From positions 62,001 through 126,000 of the forward strand of contig NZ_RQES01000019.1 in assembly GCF_004769405.1 (NCBI RefSeq): 64,000 bases of DNA. Reading direction: 5' to 3'. This DNA is from Leptospira selangorensis (GTDB lineage Bacteria > Spirochaetota > Leptospiria > Leptospirales > Leptospiraceae). Shown one piece after another: positions 54,884 to 64,000 of this stretch. The position numbers and the translations under genes were made by a program. Each line of letters opens with the position of its first letter. The first letter of the stretch is position 1. The notes below the pieces were generated by a model. The model was not told the DNA's origin and did not search any database. It saw nothing but the letters and a program-made list of their open reading frames with translations.

Positions 54884-57800
54884 GAATATAGGCATGCAAA
54901 ACCCGGAAACCTTTCAGACTACCTGTCCGTACTGCGGGGTGGGTTGTGGCCTGAAGGTGGAAAAATCCGGTCCTCTGGATATTTCCGTGAGCGGGGATCC
55001 TGATCATCCAACAAACAGAGGAATGCTTTGTTCAAAAGGGATGAACTTGCATTATTCCGTCATGGACAGGTCGGACAGACTTCTTTTCCCCATGATGAGG
55101 GAAGATCGTTTTGCTACGTTGAAAAGAACTAGTTGGGACAAGGCTCTCGACTTAGCCGCGGAAAAATTCAAAAGTTTTATTCGAGAATTTGGACCTGACT
55201 CAGTGGGCTTTTATGTTTCGGGACAACTTCTAACGGAAGAATATTATATTATAAATAAATTAACTAAGGGTTTTCTCGGAACAAATAATATAGATACGAA
55301 TTCCAGGCTATGTATGAGTTCTGCGGTTACCGGATATAAGATGGCATTCGGAGAAGATGCAGTTCCCGTCGGTTACGAGGACTTGGATCTTGCAGATTGT
55401 TTTTTGGTAGCCGGTGCAAATCCTGCCTGGTGCCATCCGATCGTATTCAGAAGAATTGAAGCTCGAAAAAAAGAGAATCCGAATATTAAGTTGATCGTGG
55501 TAGACCCTCGCAGGACTGAATCCTGCGAGCACGCGGACATTCATCTGCAAATAGCTCCAGGGACAGACATTTATTTATTTCATGCAATTGCGAGAATTCT
55601 AATAGAGAAGGATTGGATAGATCCTAAGTTTATACAGGATCACACGGAAGGATTCGAAGAATTAAAAACAAAAGTTTTTGAAATTTCCGTTTCTAAGGCT
55701 GCAGAGATCTGCGGAATTTCTTCCGAACTCATTTATAAGACTGCGGAATATATTTCTAAAGCAAAAGGTTTTATCAGTCTATGGGCCATGGGTTTGAACC
55801 AAAGTGTGGTCGGAGTAAATAAAAATTTAGCTCTTATCAATCTTTCCCTTCTTACGGGCCATATAGGTAAACCCGGCTCGGGTCCATTCTCCTTAACAGG
55901 GCAATCCAATGCAATGGGAGGAAGAGAAGTTGGCGGACTTTGTAATCTTCTTCCTGCACATAGAGATTTGGAAAATCCGGAGCATAGAAAGGAGGTCGCA
56001 AAATTTTGGGGAGTCGATTCTATCTCGGAGACTCCGGGTTATAGTGCGACCGAAATTTTTGAAAAGCTTGCTTCCGGAAGGATGAAGGCAATCTGGATCA
56101 TCTGTACGAATCCTGCCGTAAGTCTTCCTGATGTGAGATCCGCAGAGTCTGGTCTTCGTTTGGCTGAGTTTGTGGTTGTTCAGGATATTTCCGCCGATTC
56201 AAGTGTGATCCCTTTTGCGGATCTTGTTCTGCCTGCAGCAGGTTGGGCGGAGAAGAAGGGCACAATGACAAGCTCCGATAGGAGTATTTCGGTTCTTTCT
56301 AAAATTTTAGAACCTCCAGGGGAGGCAAGAGCGGATTCTTGGATCATACAAGATTTTGCAAAACGAATGGGATTTGGTCCTTCTTTTAACTATTCAGATG
56401 AAGAAGAAATTTTTCTGGAACATTGTAGATTAACGGAAGGAACTAAGATAGATATATTAGGTTTAGATTATGAAGAAATTCGTAAACATAGAACTGTAAG
56501 ATGGCCTTATCCTCAAAAAGGACATTCCGATAATATAAGATTGTTCGAGGATGGAAAATTTTATAGAAAGAATGAAAAGGCTAAGATTCATTCTGTAAGA
56601 TCGGAAGACGATTCTGAAAAACCGGACGAGGATTTTCCTTTGGTACTTACCACAGGTAGGATCAGAGACCAATGGCATACGATGACTCGGACCGGTAAGG
56701 TCAAAAAATTAAGAGAACATAGGCCTGAACCTTTTTTAGAGATCCATCTGGACGATGCTTATAAATACGATATCAAAGATGGAATGGTGGTGACCATTTC
56801 GAGTAAAAGAGGATCCGTTCGGGCAAAGGCACTTCTGACCGAATCAATCAAACGAGGTGTCGTGTTTTTACCCATGCATTGGGGAAGAAAGAATGGAACA
56901 GATATATTCAGATCTAATAACCTTACAAGTTCCGCTTCCGACCCTTTTTCCAAGCAGCCAGGTTTTAAAATTTCTGCGGTCCGTATCACTCCTTATAAAA
57001 AACCCAAAGAGAAAATACTCATCGTTGGCGGCGGGACTGCAGCTTATGCATTCTTAAAACAATATAGGGATCTTGCACCTGGCGACGATATCACCGTAAT
57101 GTGTAGAGAGGAAAATCCGTTTTATAATAGGGTGCTTCTTCCTGATTATATAGGAGGGGAAAAGGAATTTGACGATCTGATGCCTGCGGATCCTGAGGAA
57201 GTCAAATCCTGGAATTTGGATCTGTTCCCGAATAAATCCGTTCAGATGATCTATACGGAAGGGAAGAAGGTCCGTGATACGGAAGGAACATTATATTCTT
57301 ATAATAAACTCGTTCTTGCGATGGGAAGTTCTCCTGTTTTGCCTACTAAGGTCCCTCCTGAAATGTTAGGAGTGTTCAGTTTAAGGAGCAAAGCGGATGC
57401 AGATCGTATCAAAGGTTTTTTTGTACCAAAATCCCATGCATTGATCGTAGGTGGAGGACTTTTAGGATTAGAACTTGCCGCTGCTTTAAAAGGTGTAGGA
57501 GTGCAGGTGACTGTTCTTGTTCGATCGGACCGTTTGATGTCCCAAAAACTGGATTCAGTCGGAGCAGATATCTTAAAAGAAGAGATTCTCGCAAGAGGAA
57601 TAGAATTAATATTTGAATGCGAGATTTCTAAAATAGAAGGAACAGAAAGAATTTCTAAAGTACAACTTACGAACGGGAATTTTATAGAACCGGATGGAAT
57701 CATTTTTGCGATCGGGACCAAACCGAATTTTGAGATCGCGGTGAAAGGTGGATTGGATTGTGATAGCGGAGTTTTGGTGGATTCTTTCTTAAGATCCAGT

Positions 57801-58418
57801 GATCCGGATGTATATTGTATCGGGGAGATTGCGGAACATAAAACCGGAACTTATGGAAATATTTCTGCTGTAGATGACCAGGCAAAAATTGCCGCTCAGC
57901 ATCTATTCGGTTATGCGTTTAACGAATATACCGGTTCTTTGCATGCACATATTTTGAAAATTCCAGGTTTGGAACTGGCGACTATTCGACTACCTGATGT
58001 TCCGATGGAAATCCCTAAGGACAAAAGGGGAGAATTCGAAGAGATCATATTCTTAGATCGTAAAAAACGTTTTTATAAAAAATGTATTATCCGAAACGAC
58101 AGATTAGTAGCCGCGATACTGATCGGAGACAAATCATCTTTTAGTAGAATGAAAGACTGGGTTTCTTCCGGGATTGAATTGGGAGATCGCAGGAAACATT
58201 TATTGAATGATGGAGAGATAATGAAACCTCTCCAAGGAAAAGTTGTCTGTTCCTGTAATGGAGTAGGAGAGGGTAATATCAGGGAAGCTATCCAGGGCGG
58301 AGAAAGGACCTTGGAAGCAATTGGAAGAAGGACCGGGGCTGGAACAGGATGTGGAAGCTGCCGTTTGGAAGTAACCACAATCCTGAAAAGTATGTTAAAA
58401 GAAGTCTCAGTTTCTTAA
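54882..58418 (+). CDS. Single-chain assimilatory nitrate reductase (MopB + FAD reductase + [2Fe-2S] BFD domain)
   Basis: 1178 aa (ATG 54894 is an alternative start). Residues 1-700 are a molybdopterin oxidoreductase of the NasA/NapA type: [4Fe-4S] motif 'CPYCGVGCG...CSKG', Mo-ligand 'SRLCMSSAV', 'VAGANPAWCHPI', and C-terminal 'TGRIRDQWHTMTRTGK'. Residues 705-1060 are an NAD(P)H-FAD oxidoreductase like the N-terminus of NirB/NasB ('ILIVGGGTAAYA', 'NPFYNRVLLPDYI', 'LIVGGGLLGLELAAAL', 'YCIGEIAEH'). A BFD-like [2Fe-2S] domain (about 1118-1170) has 'VCSCNGVGEGNIREAI' and 'GTGCGSC'. The whole electron path from NAD(P)H to molybdenum is on one chain. No nitrite reductase or transporter is adjacent. 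Confidence 0.9.
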   Translation: MNIGMQNPETFQTTCPYCGVGCGLKVEKSGPLDISVSGDPDHPTNRGMLCSKGMNLHYSVMDRSDRLLFPMMREDRFATLKRTSWDKALDLAAEKFKSFIREFGPDSVGFYVSGQLLTEEYYIINKLTKGFLGTNNIDTNSRLCMSSAVTGYKMAFGEDAVPVGYEDLDLADCFLVAGANPAWCHPIVFRRIEARKKENPNIKLIVVDPRRTESCEHADIHLQIAPGTDIYLFHAIARILIEKDWIDPKFIQDHTEGFEELKTKVFEISVSKAAEICGISSELIYKTAEYISKAKGFISLWAMGLNQSVVGVNKNLALINLSLLTGHIGKPGSGPFSLTGQSNAMGGREVGGLCNLLPAHRDLENPEHRKEVAKFWGVDSISETPGYSATEIFEKLASGRMKAIWIICTNPAVSLPDVRSAESGLRLAEFVVVQDISADSSVIPFADLVLPAAGWAEKKGTMTSSDRSISVLSKILEPPGEARADSWIIQDFAKRMGFGPSFNYSDEEEIFLEHCRLTEGTKIDILGLDYEEIRKHRTVRWPYPQKGHSDNIRLFEDGKFYRKNEKAKIHSVRSEDDSEKPDEDFPLVLTTGRIRDQWHTMTRTGKVKKLREHRPEPFLEIHLDDAYKYDIKDGMVVTISSKRGSVRAKALLTESIKRGVVFLPMHWGRKNGTDIFRSNNLTSSASDPFSKQPGFKISAVRITPYKKPKEKILIVGGGTAAYAFLKQYRDLAPGDDITVMCREENPFYNRVLLPDYIGGEKEFDDLMPADPEEVKSWNLDLFPNKSVQMIYTEGKKVRDTEGTLYSYNKLVLAMGSSPVLPTKVPPEMLGVFSLRSKADADRIKGFFVPKSHALIVGGGLLGLELAAALKGVGVQVTVLVRSDRLMSQKLDSVGADILKEEILARGIELIFECEISKIEGTERISKVQLTNGNFIEPDGIIFAIGTKPNFEIAVKGGLDCDSGVLVDSFLRSSDPDVYCIGEIAEHKTGTYGNISAVDDQAKIAAQHLFGYAFNEYTGSLHAHILKIPGLELATIRLPDVPMEIPKDKRGEFEEIIFLDRKKRFYKKCIIRNDRLVAAILIGDKSSFSRMKDWVSSGIELGDRRKHLLNDGEIMKPLQGKVVCSCNGVGEGNIREAIQGGERTLEAIGRRTGAGTGCGSCRLEVTTILKSMLKEVSVS

Positions 58419-60889
58419 TCTATTTTAGATTTAGATGCTGCTAATAAAACTTCCGCTCTTACCTTGTTTCCATTTTTATAATGTAATTTGCTTAAGTGTT
58501 CCAAGTTTTTGGAGTGGTTAGGATCTCTCATTAGAAGAACTTCTCCGAAGTCGATCGCCTTCTCATAATTTCCAAGTCTTGCAAGCGCATAAGAAACCCA
58601 GAGATAGACTGCACTATCATCCGGATATTTTTCGAGGTATTTTTGACCTTCCGATCCTACGTAGATATAATCCTTCTCTTCGATAGCATTCCTAAGTGCT
58701 TTTCTTCGGTTCGATTTTTCGGAAATTGCATCGGGGGCTTGCTGGTTTTGGAAAGGATCGTCTAAAATATCCGCAACAGAAGTCATTTCTTCCTTATAAG
58801 AAATTCGGACAAGACTTAAGTCGTCTATGATATCTCCTCTGGAATGGATCAGAGCTTCTATCTGTAATAGTTCTGCTTTAGCTTCTTCTACGTCTCTTAA
58901 GAATGCTCTTTCGTCTTCGTTGATGATCTGGTTTCCGTCTTCGTTGATGCCGAGTTGAACGTCGTCTCTTCCGTCGGAACCTATTAAGATTACATCATTC
59001 GGTTTGAGTTGGAGTGTTTGGACTACGAAAACTTCTTCCGGATCTTCAACTCCGACTTTTCTTAACATTCCATTTTCGGATAAGAAGTCTGCTCTTCCGT
59101 CTCTATACATCACTACTTGAGGATGTTCTGCATTCACAAAATACATTAGACCTGATTCTTCGTCCACGATCCCCACTACCATGGAGATCAACATTCTTCC
59201 GTCAAAAGACACGAATACACTTTTTAGTTCATGGTAACATCTTCTGAGCCAATGTTCCGGGAAAAGTTCCTGCATTTCTAAAGTATTTTGGGTTCTTGTG
59301 ACTATAGTCTTAAAAATGGTTCCCATGATGAGAGCTCCACCTGCTCCCTGCATGGATTTACCCATTGCATCCCCATTAAAGAACACTAATACTGGTCTTC
59401 CTTTTAATTTTAAGGAATATACAGCACATAAATCTCCGCCCAATTCTCCTTGCCAATTTCTGAACTGGAATCTTTTCTTTTGTCGGCAAAGTATTTCCGC
59501 TCTTACTATATCGCTATGCCCATAGTTTCCGGCGAGTGGCTGCATTAATTGAGAAGTTAGGAAATAATCCCCGTCTTGTTGGTGTTTAAGCTCTTTGATC
59601 TCGGTTAGGCTTTTTTGAAGGTCATTTGTTCTTTGACGGACCTTCTCCTCGAGACTAGCGTTTAATTCTTCTACTTCGTTGTGAACACGAACGAAACGAT
59701 TTGCCAATATAAACGCTATTCCTAAGATAAATGCCAGGAATGTAAAAGGCATGATAAGTGCCGAATTGATAAGTCTGTTTGTGACAGCATAATCGTGCAA
59801 ACCGCCGAGAGCTATCAATGCAACTCCACCTAAAAGTAATCTTGCGTCGGAGTTTCCTTTCCATGCGGATCTCCCCGTAATGAATGAAATATAAGGAAGA
59901 ACAAATACTACTGTGAGTCCCGCAATGATTGTAAGTAATAAATCCCGAATATATTGATTTACGAATATATCCAGAAGGCCAACAATTCCGTATAAGGCGG
60001 CTGAATATACCGCAAATTTAGGATGTTTTCCTTGGAAGAACCTTGCAATGAATAATAGAAGGCTTCCTATAAACATCATGAGTGAGAACTGATCCACCTT
60101 AGACTGCAATTGTCTATGGGAGCCGAAAAGTATCTCTGCAGTGGAATTATTAGTAAGATGGAATATGGAGAAGAAGATCGCGAACAATCCGAAATATAAA
60201 TTGAATATATCGCTCGGTCTTCTGATCGCTAAAAGAAGATGATAAAGTCCTACGCTGATATAAACTGCAGCTAGTAAAAATGCTACACTCAGCTCTAATC
60301 CGAATTTTTTAAAAATGGATTCCGAAAGTCCTAAGGAAACTTTAGGCCCGCTCCAATGGAAAGGTTTTCCAGGGATCTTGCAGATCTTTGCGTATATAAA
60401 ATTTTCTCCGCCCGGACGGAATGCAGCAGCAGGAAGTACGGATACGATCCTTCCGTCTTGTCCTGAAAGATAAGGATCTCTTCTTCCCGTTTTTCCGATT
60501 AAACCTAATTTAGAAGTTTCGTTTAGATAAAATTCCGCAAAGTCAGAACTATGACCTGAGTCGATTGCAACCGAGGTCTGCTGATTCATCCATGCGCGGA
60601 TCTTCTCCGGTAGCGCATGACGTATAGAAATACATCCATCAAAATTTTGGTAAACATCATCCGAACTAAAATCAAACGGAACAGTGATCTTAGTTCCTTT
60701 TTTGAAATCGGGATTTGTATTATTGTCGGAGATAAATTCCCATTCTCCATTCAAGGAGAGAATAGAATCTTCCGCGATCCAAGAGGCTCTCTCACAATTA
60801 CCAAGGAAAAAAACTAGGCAGAATATAAGAAGTTTTTGTGAGACAAATCTGTGTAAATTAGATGGAATGAGAAATTTCAGTTTGGTCAT
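58415..60889 (-). CDS. SpoIIE-type serine phosphatase with 7TM-DISM sensor and TPR tail
   Basis: 824 aa from ATG 60889. N-terminus has a hydrophobic segment with lipobox-like 'FFLGNC', then an extracellular sensor domain (about 30-195, sugar-binding-like 'LNGEWEFISDN'), seven transmembrane helices (about 200-405), a coiled coil, and a PP2C/SpoIIE phosphatase (about 455-690) with 'GELGGDLCAVY', 'NGDAMGKSMQGAGGALIM' and 'LIGSDGRDDVQLG' metal-binding aspartates. The C-terminal 100 residues form TPR-like helices ('AVYLWVSYALARLGNYEKAIDFG'). Typical of Leptospira phosphatases that act on anti-sigma-factor antagonists. Its 3' end overlaps the nitrate reductase by 4 bp. Confidence 0.88.
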   Translation of the reverse strand: MTKLKFLIPSNLHRFVSQKLLIFCLVFFLGNCERASWIAEDSILSLNGEWEFISDNNTNPDFKKGTKITVPFDFSSDDVYQNFDGCISIRHALPEKIRAWMNQQTSVAIDSGHSSDFAEFYLNETSKLGLIGKTGRRDPYLSGQDGRIVSVLPAAAFRPGGENFIYAKICKIPGKPFHWSGPKVSLGLSESIFKKFGLELSVAFLLAAVYISVGLYHLLLAIRRPSDIFNLYFGLFAIFFSIFHLTNNSTAEILFGSHRQLQSKVDQFSLMMFIGSLLLFIARFFQGKHPKFAVYSAALYGIVGLLDIFVNQYIRDLLLTIIAGLTVVFVLPYISFITGRSAWKGNSDARLLLGGVALIALGGLHDYAVTNRLINSALIMPFTFLAFILGIAFILANRFVRVHNEVEELNASLEEKVRQRTNDLQKSLTEIKELKHQQDGDYFLTSQLMQPLAGNYGHSDIVRAEILCRQKKRFQFRNWQGELGGDLCAVYSLKLKGRPVLVFFNGDAMGKSMQGAGGALIMGTIFKTIVTRTQNTLEMQELFPEHWLRRCYHELKSVFVSFDGRMLISMVVGIVDEESGLMYFVNAEHPQVVMYRDGRADFLSENGMLRKVGVEDPEEVFVVQTLQLKPNDVILIGSDGRDDVQLGINEDGNQIINEDERAFLRDVEEAKAELLQIEALIHSRGDIIDDLSLVRISYKEEMTSVADILDDPFQNQQAPDAISEKSNRRKALRNAIEEKDYIYVGSEGQKYLEKYPDDSAVYLWVSYALARLGNYEKAIDFGEVLLMRDPNHSKNLEHLSKLHYKNGNKVRAEVLLAASKSKID

Positions 60890-61023
60890 TACGATTCTTG
60901 TAAAAAGTCTGCTGCAGGGTATAATACCCCGATTTATTGGCAAGAGCTAAATCCTAAGACGTAGCATGATTGTAATTTTCGACCCGGAAAGGTCGGAAAA
61001 TTATTGAAAACCGAAAATATCTC

Positions 61024-61560
61024 TTAACGTGTAAATCTTTCCGTGAGCAATTCCACTCTTTTGCGTAAAACTTTCGTTTTCGGAAGGTCCGCAGAAAGTC
61101 CTTCCAAAGCCAAGAAGAACACTTTTGCACTCTCCCTGTCCCCTAATATCTGTTCTGTGAATTTGATAATTTGGCGTTCGTATTTTTGAGTGCTCTTTGG
61201 AGATAATTTAGAACAGGTTTCATAAAACTCGGAAGTTTTAGGTTTTCCTTCTATTTTGGCCCAGGGTTCGATCAGTATCAATTCACAGACTCGAAGAAGT
61301 TTTTGTTTAGCGGAAATATTTTGGCTTAAAACCTTCTCCGCTTCTTCATAACTTCCTTCCAAGGTATAATCGAAAATTCCTTCGTATAGATCTTCTTTGT
61401 TCTTAAATTTTAAATAGAGAAGTGGGCGGGACAAATTCGCCTGTTTAGCGATATCATCCATTGAAGTTTTGGAATACCCGAATTGAAGAAAACAATATAA
61501 GGCGGCTTCTAAAATTTCCTTTTTTCTATCTTCGTCCGGAAGAACTACCTTTCGAGTCAT
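61024..61560 (-). CDS. TetR-family repressor
   Basis: 178 aa from ATG 61560 (the longer frame uses TTG 61575 inside an operator). N-terminal TetR helix-turn-helix: 'RKKEILEAALYCFLQFGYSKTSMDDIAKQANLSRPLLYLKFKNKEDLYEGIF' region in the usual position (residues about 10-60). The C-terminal ligand domain is not family-specific. Divergent from the metallo-hydrolase gene with two matching inverted repeats between them, so it likely represses both. Confidence 0.9.
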   Translation of the reverse strand: MTRKVVLPDEDRKKEILEAALYCFLQFGYSKTSMDDIAKQANLSRPLLYLKFKNKEDLYEGIFDYTLEGSYEEAEKVLSQNISAKQKLLRVCELILIEPWAKIEGKPKTSEFYETCSKLSPKSTQKYERQIIKFTEQILGDRESAKVFFLALEGLSADLPKTKVLRKRVELLTERFTR

Positions 61561-61568
61561 AAGATTAT

Positions 61569-61594
61569 TTGACAAATTTATAAAAAAATGTCAA
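61569..61594. promoter_or_regulatory. TetR operator candidate 1 (TTGACA-N14-TGTCAA)
   Basis: Inverted repeat TTGACA (61569-61574) and TGTCAA (61589-61594) with 14 bp between, 8 bp before the tetR ATG. Confidence 0.6.
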
Positions 61595-61622
61595 CTTTAT
61601 CTGAGTTCCCAGGTCTGAAAAA

Positions 61623-61648
61623 TTGACAAGTTAGATTAAAATTGTCAA
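61623..61648. promoter_or_regulatory. TetR operator candidate 2 (TTGACA-N14-TGTCAA)
   Basis: The same TTGACA-N14-TGTCAA arrangement, 54 bp from the first and 21 bp before the hydrolase ATG. The TTGACA also works as a -35 with CAAAAT (61646-61651) 17 bp on, so a bound repressor would block the promoter. Confidence 0.6.
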
Positions 61649-61669
61649 AATGTAAGGAAATAATAAAAA

Positions 61670-62839
61670 ATGAAGAAGGTACACAGTTCTCGAAAATGGC
61701 TCTTCCCTGTCTTGGTCTTAGCTTTGGGAGCGTCATTTTTTTATACCTGCCAGGCAATGGGTAAAAAAGCAGAAGGAGAAAGATTGATCAGAATGCAAGA
61801 CTCTCCTCAATGGAAGGATGGACAATTCGTAAATCCTCAACCTCTGATCAACGATTTCTGGATGGCATTAGGAAGTATGTTCCGACAAAGTGTGGATGTA
61901 AGTCCCAAAGATCCTGTTCCTGTAGTTTTTGTAGAAAAATCAAGATTTTCTAAATTACCTAGCTCAGGCTTGAGGGTTACTTGGTTTGGACATTCTTCTT
62001 CTTTGATAGAGTTGGATGGAGTTAGAGTCTTAACAGATCCTGTTTGGTCGGAAAGAACTTCACCTTCTTCTTGGATCGGTCCTAAGAGATGGTATCCTCC
62101 TTTGATCTCTTTGGAAGATCTTCCTGAAATAGATGTAGTATTAATTTCTCATGATCATTATGATCATATGGACTTAGGAACCATTTCTAAACTCAAAGAT
62201 AGAAATATATTATTCGTGGTTCCACTCGGTTTAGGGGCAAATCTTTCCTATTGGGGAGTTCCTACAGAAAAGATAGTGGAGTTAGATTGGTGGGAAACTA
62301 AGAAGATCAAAAATCTTGAAATAGTAAGTACTCCAGCAAGACATGCATCCGGTAGATATCTTTTAGATAATGATAAAAAACTTTGGTCCAGTTATGCACT
62401 TCTTGGGAATCAACATAGAGTTTATTTTTCGGGAGATACGGGTTTATTCCCTAAGATGAAAGAGATCGGAGAAAAATACGGACCTTTCGATCTAACAATG
62501 ATAGAAACAGGGCAATACAACCAAGCTTGGCCTGATTGGCATATCGGGCCGGAACAAGCAGTGATCGCTCATTCGCAACTGAAAGGAAAAGTCCTTCTTC
62601 CTATCCATTGGGGATTGTTTGCTCTTGCTTCTCATGGATGGACGGAACCTATAGAAAGAGTTTTAGAAAAATCTAAAGAACTTGGAGTTACTGTGATCAC
62701 TCCTAAGCCGGGAGAAAGTGCGGAGCCTGGTTTAAAAAAAGATTATATAGCCTGGTGGCCTAAACTTCCTTATAATTCCGCTAAAGAAGATCCGATCTTA
62801 TCCAGCCAACTGGAAGAAAATACTGCGAGTGCGAGGTAA
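61670..62839 (+). CDS. MBL-fold metallo-hydrolase (NAPE-PLD/UlaG-like), probable lipoprotein
   Basis: 389 aa. N-terminal signal ending 'SFFYTC' suggests export, maybe lipid-anchored. Metallo-beta-lactamase core: 'VTWFGHSSSLIELDGVRVLTDPVWS', zinc motif 'SHDHYDHMD' (HxHxDH), 'PARHASGR', 'VYFSGDTGLFPKM', and 'LLPIHWGLF'. The N-acyl-phosphatidylethanolamine phospholipase D family has this layout. It is likely regulated by the divergent TetR repressor. The substrate is unknown. Confidence 0.85.
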   Translation: MKKVHSSRKWLFPVLVLALGASFFYTCQAMGKKAEGERLIRMQDSPQWKDGQFVNPQPLINDFWMALGSMFRQSVDVSPKDPVPVVFVEKSRFSKLPSSGLRVTWFGHSSSLIELDGVRVLTDPVWSERTSPSSWIGPKRWYPPLISLEDLPEIDVVLISHDHYDHMDLGTISKLKDRNILFVVPLGLGANLSYWGVPTEKIVELDWWETKKIKNLEIVSTPARHASGRYLLDNDKKLWSSYALLGNQHRVYFSGDTGLFPKMKEIGEKYGPFDLTMIETGQYNQAWPDWHIGPEQAVIAHSQLKGKVLLPIHWGLFALASHGWTEPIERVLEKSKELGVTVITPKPGESAEPGLKKDYIAWWPKLPYNSAKEDPILSSQLEENTASAR

Positions 62840-62843
62840 TCAA

Positions 62844-63506
62844 ATGAAATTAAAAGTAATTATCACAGGTTCCACAGGAATGGTGGGAGAAGGTGTTTTG
62901 TTAGAATGTTTAGAAGATCCAAATGTGGAAAAGATACTTTTGCTGAATAGGAAGTCGTATGGAATTTCTCATCCTAAAGTGGAGGAAGTCCTACATTCCG
63001 ATTTTTCGGATATTTCCGCAATCAAAGACAAATTGAAAGGGTATAATACCTGTTTTTTTTGTTCCGGGGTTTCTTCCATAGGATTAAGTGAGGAAGAATT
63101 TTTTAAACTAACTCATACATTGACATTACATGTGGCAAGTACCTTGGCTTCTTTAAATCCTAATATGAGTTTTTCTTATATTTCAGGTGCAGGTACGGAT
63201 AGCACTGAAAAGGGAAAAACAATGTGGGCGAGAGTAAAAGGAAAAACTGAAAATGATCTATTAAAACTTCCTTTTTCGAAGGTGTATAATTTCCGTCCGG
63301 GTTATATGCACCCAACTCCAGGAGCAAAAAATACTTTGTCCGCTTATAAGTATATTGGTTGGAGTTTTCCGATCTTAAGAGCAATTTTCCCAAAACGAGT
63401 TTCTACTTTGAAACAACTTGCAGTTGCGATGATCCGTGCGAGTGAAAATGGTTTTAGTAAGAATACTGTAGAAGTGGAAGATATTTTAGAATTGTCCAAA
63501 TCTTAA
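62844..63506 (+). CDS. NAD(P)-binding epimerase/dehydratase-like protein
   Basis: 220 aa from ATG 62844 (GAGG 9-12 bp before); it follows the hydrolase gene by 4 bp and is likely in the same transcript. Rossmann motif 'VIITGSTGMVGEGVLLECL', 'SFSYISGAGTDSTEKGK' and 'FRPGYMHPTPG' place it in the atypical SDR/NAD-dependent epimerase group (YwnB/HTATIP2-like). No clear YxxxK catalytic pair, so it may be a binding protein or use different residues. Confidence 0.75.
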   Translation: MKLKVIITGSTGMVGEGVLLECLEDPNVEKILLLNRKSYGISHPKVEEVLHSDFSDISAIKDKLKGYNTCFFCSGVSSIGLSEEEFFKLTHTLTLHVASTLASLNPNMSFSYISGAGTDSTEKGKTMWARVKGKTENDLLKLPFSKVYNFRPGYMHPTPGAKNTLSAYKYIGWSFPILRAIFPKRVSTLKQLAVAMIRASENGFSKNTVEVEDILELSKS

Positions 63507-63639
63507 GATAGATGTAGTAATTATGGATATGTTTTCGAATCTTTTTCAGGACATATCCACGTATAATTTTGATTGAGTAAGAACCGGGCTTTCGGATTTA
63601 ATGAAGACTTGATCTAATACACCTTAGGTTTCTGGATTT

Positions 63640-64000
63640 ATGGAAAGCGAAGTAAAAATGAAAAAAGTTTTGGATAATATGCCTATCCTCTTCTTTTCCT
63701 TGGATGAGAACTTTAGGCCTCTTTCCTGGAACTATGAATGTGAAAGAGTTTTGGGATTTTCTTCCGAAGAAATTTTAAACGATAAAAACTTCTCCTTCAA
63801 AAATCTTATCCAGGTAAAAGGAGAAGGGGAATCTTCCGGTTTTAATCCCGAACTTTTAAATTCCGAATTCAAGAATTGGGAGTTGGACCTAATTTCTAAG
63901 GAGGGAAAATTAAAGTTAGTCTCCCTTTCGAATATCTCGTCGGAATTCCCGTTGTTCGGTTCCACGAATTGGTTCGTAGGCGTGGATATTACCAGGACCA
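63640..64000 (+). CDS. PAS-domain sensor (3' end outside window)
   Basis: 120 codons seen from ATG 63640 (ATG 63658 is an alternative). Reads as a PAS domain: 'MPILFFSLDENFRPLSWNYECERVLGFSSEEIL' (in pieces) to 'FVGVDITR'. Probably a histidine kinase or cyclase, but the output domain is not in the window. The 133 bp upstream contain GGATATGT-N18-ACATATCC (63525-63558), a weak hairpin after the previous gene. Confidence 0.7.
   Translation, partial: MESEVKMKKVLDNMPILFFSLDENFRPLSWNYECERVLGFSSEEILNDKNFSFKNLIQVKGEGESSGFNPELLNSEFKNWELDLISKEGKLKLVSLSNISSEFPLFGSTNWFVGVDITRT

Overview
The window looks like a Leptospira chromosome segment. Support for this: spirochaete-style lipoproteins with loose lipoboxes, a large density of GAF and receiver hybrid histidine kinases, an OmpA-like lipoprotein, a 7TM-DISM/SpoIIE phosphatase, and moderate-to-low GC (about 40% by eye, not computed), which would fit a non-interrogans clade. 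No rRNA, tRNA, IS element or CRISPR was recognised.

Layout. (1) 1-4.8 kb is a surface region: a truncated minus-strand lipoprotein made of tandem Calx-beta-like modules, an OmpA-like lipoprotein and a beta-barrel-like protein. (2) 4.9-26.5 kb is a signal-transduction supercluster. It holds CheR, CheB, a membrane hybrid kinase with three receivers, a REC-kinase, a NarL-type kinase/regulator pair, a giant cytosolic poly-HAMP hybrid kinase (2108 aa, ten near-identical 276-bp repeats), another REC-kinase and two small receiver proteins. A redox island (soxR with divergent FMN reductase and MFS pump genes, then osmC) and a lipoprotein interrupt it. The two big kinases are paralogous and each is followed by its own REC-kinase, so the module seems duplicated. 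(3) 26.5-47.8 kb on the minus strand is a cobalamin regulon. A cobalamin riboswitch (47641-47808) precedes a 20-gene run: cobalt uptake (cbtB, cbtA), cobaltochelatase, the cobalt-early corrin-ring pathway (cbiD, C, ET, L, G, H, F), adenosylation and amidation (cobO, cbiA, a CobD-CbiP fusion), salvage (cbiZ) and nucleotide-loop assembly (cobU, cbiB, two phosphatases). A second cobalamin riboswitch (28839-28981) controls a TonB-dependent receptor, probably the B12 importer. Recognisable cbiJ/cobK, cobS and cobT are absent from the window. A flavin reductase and a small DUF3209-like protein inside the operon are the interesting unknowns. (4) 47.9-64 kb is mixed: catalase-like protein, short-chain dehydrogenase, Crp/Fnr regulator, PAS histidine kinase, alginate-export-like porin, a possibly truncated unknown gene, a single-chain assimilatory nitrate reductase, the SpoIIE phosphatase, a TetR regulator divergent from a metallo-hydrolase with twin operators, an NAD-binding protein, and the start of a PAS sensor.

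Start codons were re-chosen where an internal ATG or a translational overlap fitted better than the longest reading frame. Functions are read from motifs by eye; no database search was run.
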